A stretch of DNA of 35,733 nt from an uncultured Pseudomonadota bacterium. Lineage in GTDB: Bacteria; Pseudomonadota; Alphaproteobacteria; UBA9219. The translations under genes and the position numbers were made by a program. The stretch lies in assembly GCA_903920205.1 (NCBI GenBank), contig CAIXLI010000225.1:1-35733 (forward strand), in the 5' to 3' direction. This document shows positions 32,109 through 35,733 of the stretch, one piece after another; the first letter of the stretch is position 1, and every line of letters begins with the position of its first letter. The notes under the pieces were generated by a model. It had not been told where the DNA came from, searched no databases, and saw only the letters and a program-made list of their open reading frames with translations.

Positions 32109-33100
32109 TATTGCGCTCCATTCGGTTCTGGAGGTTTATGTTTACGCACGCGGCCTTCTGGACGCGTCGCCGCTGGCAACAACAGGCTGGAGAAATAGCT
32201 TTCCGCCCGTTTAAGGCTCATATCATACATTTCCGAAAGACGGGACAGGTCAGTTTTCGGCGGATGGTCGTATCTGTAATAATCGACCAGATCCTTCGCC
32301 GCGAAAGCCCTCAGCAGAACCGGCATCAAAGCAATGTCCTCGCGATCGACCATTCCGGCCTTCGTTAACGCTTTCATGTAGTGATTGGCGTAATGCGGCT
32401 GGTATTGAGGATCGGTGAACACAAAATTCATCATGACGTGGACATACTCAAACAGTAGATCGCCCATCATCAGCGCATCGGTATCGACCACGCCGGTCAC
32501 CTTGCCGTCTGGGGCGTTAAGCACGTTCTGGCGCTCAAAATCACGGTGGACGAAAGCCGGATAACGCAAAGGCAGCGAAGGCGTTTGCATATATTCGGCG
32601 ATATAGTCTTTCTGTAGGCAAGCTGGCAGTTCGGCAAAAGGTATGTCCGGCTGATTCAGCGCTCCAGGAGCGATGTAGTTCATTTGTCCCAGCCACTCGC
32701 CCACCTTTTTCTGATGGGAGAGCGAGCCATGAAGCCGCCAGAAGGCATCGGCAATACTCGTATGTCCCGCCTCTGGAATGGGTGTTTTGTTGCTATGATC
32801 ACGCCCGACATAGTGGTTGCCGGAAAAGCGCTGCCACATGACGGCGGGCTTGTTGTCGATCATAGAAACGGGGCCGTCTTTACCGAGAACAATGCGCGGC
32901 AACAGGCCGGAACTGTCATTCTGCACCACGCTGCATATCAACGCGACTTCGGCCATAGGGCGGCTCCGAAAAACGGTCATAACAAAATCGCCTGCCACGA
33001 ACCATGTGTCGTTCATCATGCCGCGCTGGTCTTGGCGCAAATAGCTGGAGGCGGGAATGTCGTAGGTTCTCGCCAAATGTTCTCGCATGCTCTCTGTCAT
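32108..33100 (-). CDS. Aminoglycoside phosphotransferase (APH)-family kinase
   Basis: The 330-residue protein has a kinase-like fold. The catalytic loop is FVHRDFERQNVL near residues 188-199, in the H-x-D-x(4)-N form, and the metal-binding Asp lies in GVVDTDALMMGDLLFEYVHV near residue 210. An N-terminal nucleotide-binding lobe precedes it (VAGDFVMTVFRSRP). Members phosphorylate small hydroxyl substrates such as choline, homoserine or methylthioribose; drug resistance is only one role and nothing here points to it. AAGGCAAG precedes ATG 33100. It leads a three-gene unit with HAD and PRPP-synthetase-like genes, so it likely supplies or salvages a phosphorylated metabolite. It starts about 26 bases after a terminator. 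Confidence 0.8.
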   Translation of the reverse strand: MTESMREHLARTYDIPASSYLRQDQRGMMNDTWFVAGDFVMTVFRSRPMAEVALICSVVQNDSSGLLPRIVLGKDGPVSMIDNKPAVMWQRFSGNHYVGRDHSNKTPIPEAGHTSIADAFWRLHGSLSHQKKVGEWLGQMNYIAPGALNQPDIPFAELPACLQKDYIAEYMQTPSLPLRYPAFVHRDFERQNVLNAPDGKVTGVVDTDALMMGDLLFEYVHVMMNFVFTDPQYQPHYANHYMKALTKAGMVDREDIALMPVLLRAFAAKDLVDYYRYDHPPKTDLSRLSEMYDMSLKRAESYFSSLLLPAATRPEGRVRKHKPPEPNGAQ

Positions 33101-33125
33101 CGACTTGCCTTATTGATAATCCTCT

Positions 33126-33163
33126 AAAAAATCCCCAGATGCCGGTTAGCGCGGCACCTGGGG
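33126..33163 (-). terminator. Rho-independent terminator after the aminotransferase gene
   Basis: On the minus strand CCCCAGGTGCCG and CGGCATCTGGGG pair over 12 positions with one mismatch around a seven-base loop, and are followed by ATTTTTTAG (U-run at 33131-33126). It lies 12 bases after the aminotransferase stop and just before the kinase gene, so it separates two transcription units on the same strand or sets an attenuated read-through. Confidence 0.9.
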
Positions 33164-33174
33164 GCACCCGTCAC

Positions 33175-34500
33175 CTATGCTTCCTTTGTTGGTGCTGTGA
33201 CCGATGCACCTCGTACAACCGTTGGGCGGCTGGCTGGTTTGTAGTCGTCGAGAGCCTTTAACAACGTGTCGACTTCTTCATTGGTGTTGTAATGGATGAA
33301 GCCGACGCGGATGAAACCGCCTGTGTTTTCAAGACCAAGCCTTTCAGATAGGGAGATCGAGTAAACGCTGCGGCTCCAGATATCGATGCCTTTTTCGGCT
33401 AGATACTTCGCCATATCGGTTGACTGTTCGCCATCGCGTGAAACGGCAATTGTCGGGACACGCTGTCCTGCCAGTTCCTTTTCCGTGATGCCCCACATCG
33501 CGTACTGGGGACGCTTCTTCATCTCGTCGATGAATTTCCACGTCAGTTGCTCTTCATGGGCTTCGATAGCGGCCATACCGGCATGAATATCAAGCTGTCT
33601 CCCCGTAAACTGCGGGAATTGACTGCGGAAAGCCGAATTTTTCTCGCCAACATGCGCGATGTATTCGATGGCGGCCTTGGCTCCTGCGGCCAACTCGTAG
33701 GTTTGCGCACCGTTCAGCCATTTCAGCGGCAATGTGTTCGGTGCCGGACGTATTTTGTAGGCAGGCAAGGATTCCAGAAGCTCTCGCTTGCCCCACAAAA
33801 AGCTCAGATGCGGCCCAAAGAACTTGTAAGTTGAGCATCCGATGAAATCGACACCCCATTCCTGGGCATCAATCCGTGCGTGCGGCGCATAGGCAACGGC
33901 ATCCACATAAACCAAAGCACCGGCTTCCTTGGCAACCTGAGCCAGTCTCTTCACATCGGGGCGTGTGCCGACCGAGCTAGAGGCGGCGCAGAACGCCACG
34001 ATCTTAGTTTTGTCAGAAAGAATTTTACGCAGATTTTCTTCCGTCAGTTGGCATGTGACTTCGTCAATGTCAAAATGGCGGACGGTCGCACCGGCGTCTT
34101 CAGCAGCAGCCACCCAAGGAGATACGTTGGCGTCGTGGTCAAGACGGGAAACGATGACTTCATCGCCAGGCTTCCATGTTTTGGCCATTGCTCGACTCAT
34201 ATTGAACGTAAGGTTCGTGAAGCTGTTGCCGAGGATGACTTCGTTCGGATCCTTCACGTTGATAAATTCAGCGATGATTTCACGCGTCTGATCCATCAGC
34301 ACGTCGGTCTTGACGCTGCGAGGAAAAATGCCGCCTTTGTTGCCGTTCTTGTTTGCAAAATAGTCCGAGATTGCTTCGATAACCGTGTCCGGCACCTGTG
34401 TGCCGCCCACCCCGTCAAGGCAGATCGTCTTGGCCGCGCTACGGAAGTAGGGAAAAAGATTTCTGAAATAATCGACGTCGAACGTGTTTGAAATGCCCAT
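33175..34500 (-). CDS. Class V (cysteine desulfurase-like) PLP-dependent aminotransferase
   Basis: The 441-residue protein has the class V fold: ICLDGVGGTQVPDTVIEAI at the N terminus, GNSFTNLTFNMSR, DHDANVSPWVAAAEDAG, the PLP-phosphate and Asp region VYVDAVAYAPHARID, and the Schiff-base Lys 226 in GCSTYKFFGPH. It uses PLP to act on an amino acid or related substrate. The family holds cysteine desulfurases (SufS/IscS-like), isopenicillin epimerase-like and other enzymes. I did not identify the catalytic Cys loop of a desulfurase, so a general aminotransferase or lyase role is as likely. AAAGGAT precedes ATG 34500, and a strong terminator follows. It forms its own transcription unit on the same strand as the kinase genes. 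Confidence 0.88.
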   Translation of the reverse strand: MGISNTFDVDYFRNLFPYFRSAAKTICLDGVGGTQVPDTVIEAISDYFANKNGNKGGIFPRSVKTDVLMDQTREIIAEFINVKDPNEVILGNSFTNLTFNMSRAMAKTWKPGDEVIVSRLDHDANVSPWVAAAEDAGATVRHFDIDEVTCQLTEENLRKILSDKTKIVAFCAASSSVGTRPDVKRLAQVAKEAGALVYVDAVAYAPHARIDAQEWGVDFIGCSTYKFFGPHLSFLWGKRELLESLPAYKIRPAPNTLPLKWLNGAQTYELAAGAKAAIEYIAHVGEKNSAFRSQFPQFTGRQLDIHAGMAAIEAHEEQLTWKFIDEMKKRPQYAMWGITEKELAGQRVPTIAVSRDGEQSTDMAKYLAEKGIDIWSRSVYSISLSERLGLENTGGFIRVGFIHYNTNEEVDTLLKALDDYKPASRPTVVRGASVTAPTKEA

Positions 34501-34610
34501 CGGAGTTATCCTTTTATGTGTTGATACGGTGGTGTCGCAACGTGTGCGTCACGCGAGAGATCAATAAGGATCGGTGTGGTTAACTTGCAGTCGCCGTTTG
34601 GGGGACAAGC

Positions 34611-34883
34611 TCAGTAGCTGTAGGAATAGGATGGTTGATCCATCCACGATGTGTCTTTGTAGGGAGCGATAAGACCAAGAGTAAGCGCGATGGTCGCGGC
34701 TTGGGTCGTGTTGACGGCATTGAGTTTACGCCGTGCTCTTTCGGTGTAGGTTTTTACGGAGTCTTCGGAGAGCGTGAGAATAACGGCAATTTCCGCGCGT
34801 GTTTTTCCACGAGCTATCCATGTGAGGATGTCCTCCTCACGCGGCGTCAGGCGCGCGTGCAAAACCAAGTTGCTGTTGAACAT
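34611..34883 (-). CDS. LuxR-type HTH transcriptional regulator (no receiver domain)
   Basis: ATG 34883 gives 90 residues; TTG 34913 is possible and would overlap the Nudix gene by 14 bases. Neither has a clear ribosome site. The product is essentially a GerE/LuxR HTH domain: LTPREEDILTWIARGKTRAE, IAVILTLSEDSVKTYTERAR, then RKLNAVNTTQAATIALTLGLI. There is no receiver, PAS or autoinducer domain. Such lone LuxR-type domains act as small DNA-binding regulators. It ends with an unusual SYSYSY tail. It follows the Nudix gene by about 16 bases, so the two are probably co-transcribed, and it may control the neighbouring metabolic genes; that link is inferred. Confidence 0.8.
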   Translation of the reverse strand: MFNSNLVLHARLTPREEDILTWIARGKTRAEIAVILTLSEDSVKTYTERARRKLNAVNTTQAATIALTLGLIAPYKDTSWMDQPSYSYSY

Positions 34884-34899
34884 TTCTACGCGCACGCGT

Positions 34900-35481
34900 C
34901 TAACAGTTTTCAATAATGCTTTTTATGTAGGGATCGCATTCAGGCGCGTCGGCAAGCACGAAGTCCGCCATCTCAATCAGTTTGACCAGATCGTCCGGCT
35001 TTCCGGCGCTATAACGCTTCAAGAGTTTTTCTTTTGTCAAAAAATAGCGTTTGTTCGGCTCCTGATATTCGCTGTATGGGATGATGCCTTTGACGCGCGC
35101 CGTCATTACCAGGATAAAACTGGCTTCTGCCGATGGGTTGTCCTTTGGCTTGCTCTCGATCACGGCAGCCAGATGTAACCGTCCAAGCGTGACGTTCGCT
35201 TCCTCTCTTGCCTCACGCCGCGCAGCATCCTTGTAATTCCTGTCATCGCAGCCGGTGGTTCCTGAGATGATATCGATCTTCCTCTGTTTGCGGATGGCAA
35301 GGATTTTGCCCTCATCATCGAAGGCGATGACTTTGATGCGTTTTGCCCTGAGTATGTCAAAGGGGTGCATCGGTTCAAAACAAGTCAGATCAAATGTCTG
35401 CCCATTGATCGTTTCTGTCGTGACATAGGACGCGCCTTTTTTGCTTCCAGTGTTGCTGTCAGTGGTCTTGGACTTAGGCAT
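34900..35481 (-). CDS. Nudix hydrolase-like protein with degenerate Nudix box
   Basis: The start is ATG 35481 (193 residues), preceded by GAGGAGA; the frame is open to 35505. After a 60-residue Lys/Thr-rich N terminus, the Nudix fold begins at IKVIAFDDEGKILAI. The Nudix box region reads AARREAREEANVTL, so the REUXEE core is intact, but the upstream Glu and the Gly after the EE are not conserved (Arg/Asp and Asn). Metal binding by the EE pair could persist, though activity is uncertain. Nudix enzymes cleave nucleoside diphosphates linked to other groups. The start is one base after the stop of the upstream small gene, so they are translationally coupled. Confidence 0.8.
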   Translation of the reverse strand: MPKSKTTDSNTGSKKGASYVTTETINGQTFDLTCFEPMHPFDILRAKRIKVIAFDDEGKILAIRKQRKIDIISGTTGCDDRNYKDAARREAREEANVTLGRLHLAAVIESKPKDNPSAEASFILVMTARVKGIIPYSEYQEPNKRYFLTKEKLLKRYSAGKPDDLVKLIEMADFVLADAPECDPYIKSIIENC

Positions 35482-35482
35482 G

Positions 35483-35733
35483 TTACGTTCTCCTCTTCTT
35501 GGCAAATGTCGCGGAATCCATGAGCTTCAGTTCGATAAGCGCCATGCTGTTGGCCATCTGCCACAAATCGACGGTCTCCTGCGGAGTAAAGCTAAACGGC
35601 AACAGGTCTTGCGGCAAACATCCTCCGTTTTTGTGTGTCAGATCGATGATGGCGCTGGCCATGCGCCCCGCAGGCGCAAACTTTTTATTCTCGTCCGTTG
35701 TCACAAGGTCGATCACGATCAACTGTGCTTTCC
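35483..35733 (-). CDS. Small hypothetical protein, 5'-partial at window edge
   Basis: At least 79 residues are visible from TTG 35722, but the frame continues to the window end at 35733 with no clear start, so the gene is probably cut. The sequence (IDLVTTDENKKFAPAGRMAS, FTPQETVDLWQMANSMALIE) is soluble and mostly helical, with no signal peptide, Cys cluster or known motif. Its stop TAA is one base from the Nudix ATG, implying co-transcription and coupling with the Nudix and LuxR-type genes. I do not recognise the family. Confidence 0.6.
   Translation of the reverse strand, partial: KAQLIVIDLVTTDENKKFAPAGRMASAIIDLTHKNGGCLPQDLLPFSFTPQETVDLWQMANSMALIELKLMDSATFAKKRRT

Noticed and set aside
30225-33100. 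NAD-reconstitution (NARP1-like) system
   Set aside because: NARP1 requires an Adps-type enzyme with a nicotinamide transferase. Only the Prs-like gene is present and no partner gene is seen, so the name is not supported.
32108-33100. Antibiotic-resistance kinase
   Set aside because: The APH fold alone does not show drug specificity, and the gene sits in a metabolic unit with HAD and PRPP-type enzymes.

Overview
The window looks like a piece of an alphaproteobacterial chromosome. It holds the tail-structure and lysis end of a prophage, then a large DNA-defence operon and a set of accessory genes. The placement in Alphaproteobacteria rests on the style of the lysis genes (a GIRNNNPGNI-type endolysin and an Rz/Rz1-like pair), the HU-like protein and roughly mid-range GC. 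It is an inference, and no rRNA, tRNA or core marker is present to fix it.

Layout. Positions 1-2525 (+) carry four phage structural genes; two share a C-terminal domain and two are built from short tandem repeats. Positions 2528-4280 (+) are a lysis cassette: a coiled-coil/membrane protein, a DUF4326 protein, a terminator, an endolysin with a C-terminal membrane anchor, and a nested inner/outer spanin pair. Only 21 bases further on, and convergent with it, lies a 17.5-kb six-gene operon on the minus strand (21773 down to 4302). Its order is a GmrSD-like DUF262/DUF1524 nuclease, a 1741-residue DEAD-box helicase with a C-terminal DUF1998 region, a DrmD-like SNF2 helicase, a 1618-residue adenine-type DNA methyltransferase, an SMC-like coiled-coil ATPase, and an HNH endonuclease. 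Most junctions overlap or are a few bases apart. This is the most interesting part of the window. It has two hallmarks of class 1 DISARM (DrmD and a large methylase), but the helicase and DUF1998 parts are on one polypeptide, there is no DrmC phospholipase-D nuclease, and modules resembling GmrSD and Septu sit at its two ends.

Positions 21931-25971 hold three small lipoprotein genes (two paralogues and a BamE-like one). Divergent from them are a WYL-domain regulator, an unknown soluble protein, an MliC-like (lysozyme-inhibitor-like) lipoprotein and a small HTH protein. Positions 26002-29421 (-) encode a TM0106-type RecB-like nuclease fused to a DNA2/UPF1-type helicase. A small membrane protein and an HU-like DNA-binding protein with a clear terminator follow.

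Positions 30225-35733 (-) are mainly metabolic. A PRPP-synthetase-like enzyme, a HAD phosphatase and an APH-like kinase form one tight unit. It is separated by a strong terminator from a class V aminotransferase. Beyond that lie a LuxR-type HTH protein, a degenerate Nudix protein and a small gene that runs into the window edge. No integrase, att site, CRISPR array, IS element or RNA gene was recognised, and no stretch longer than 300 bases lacks a gene.
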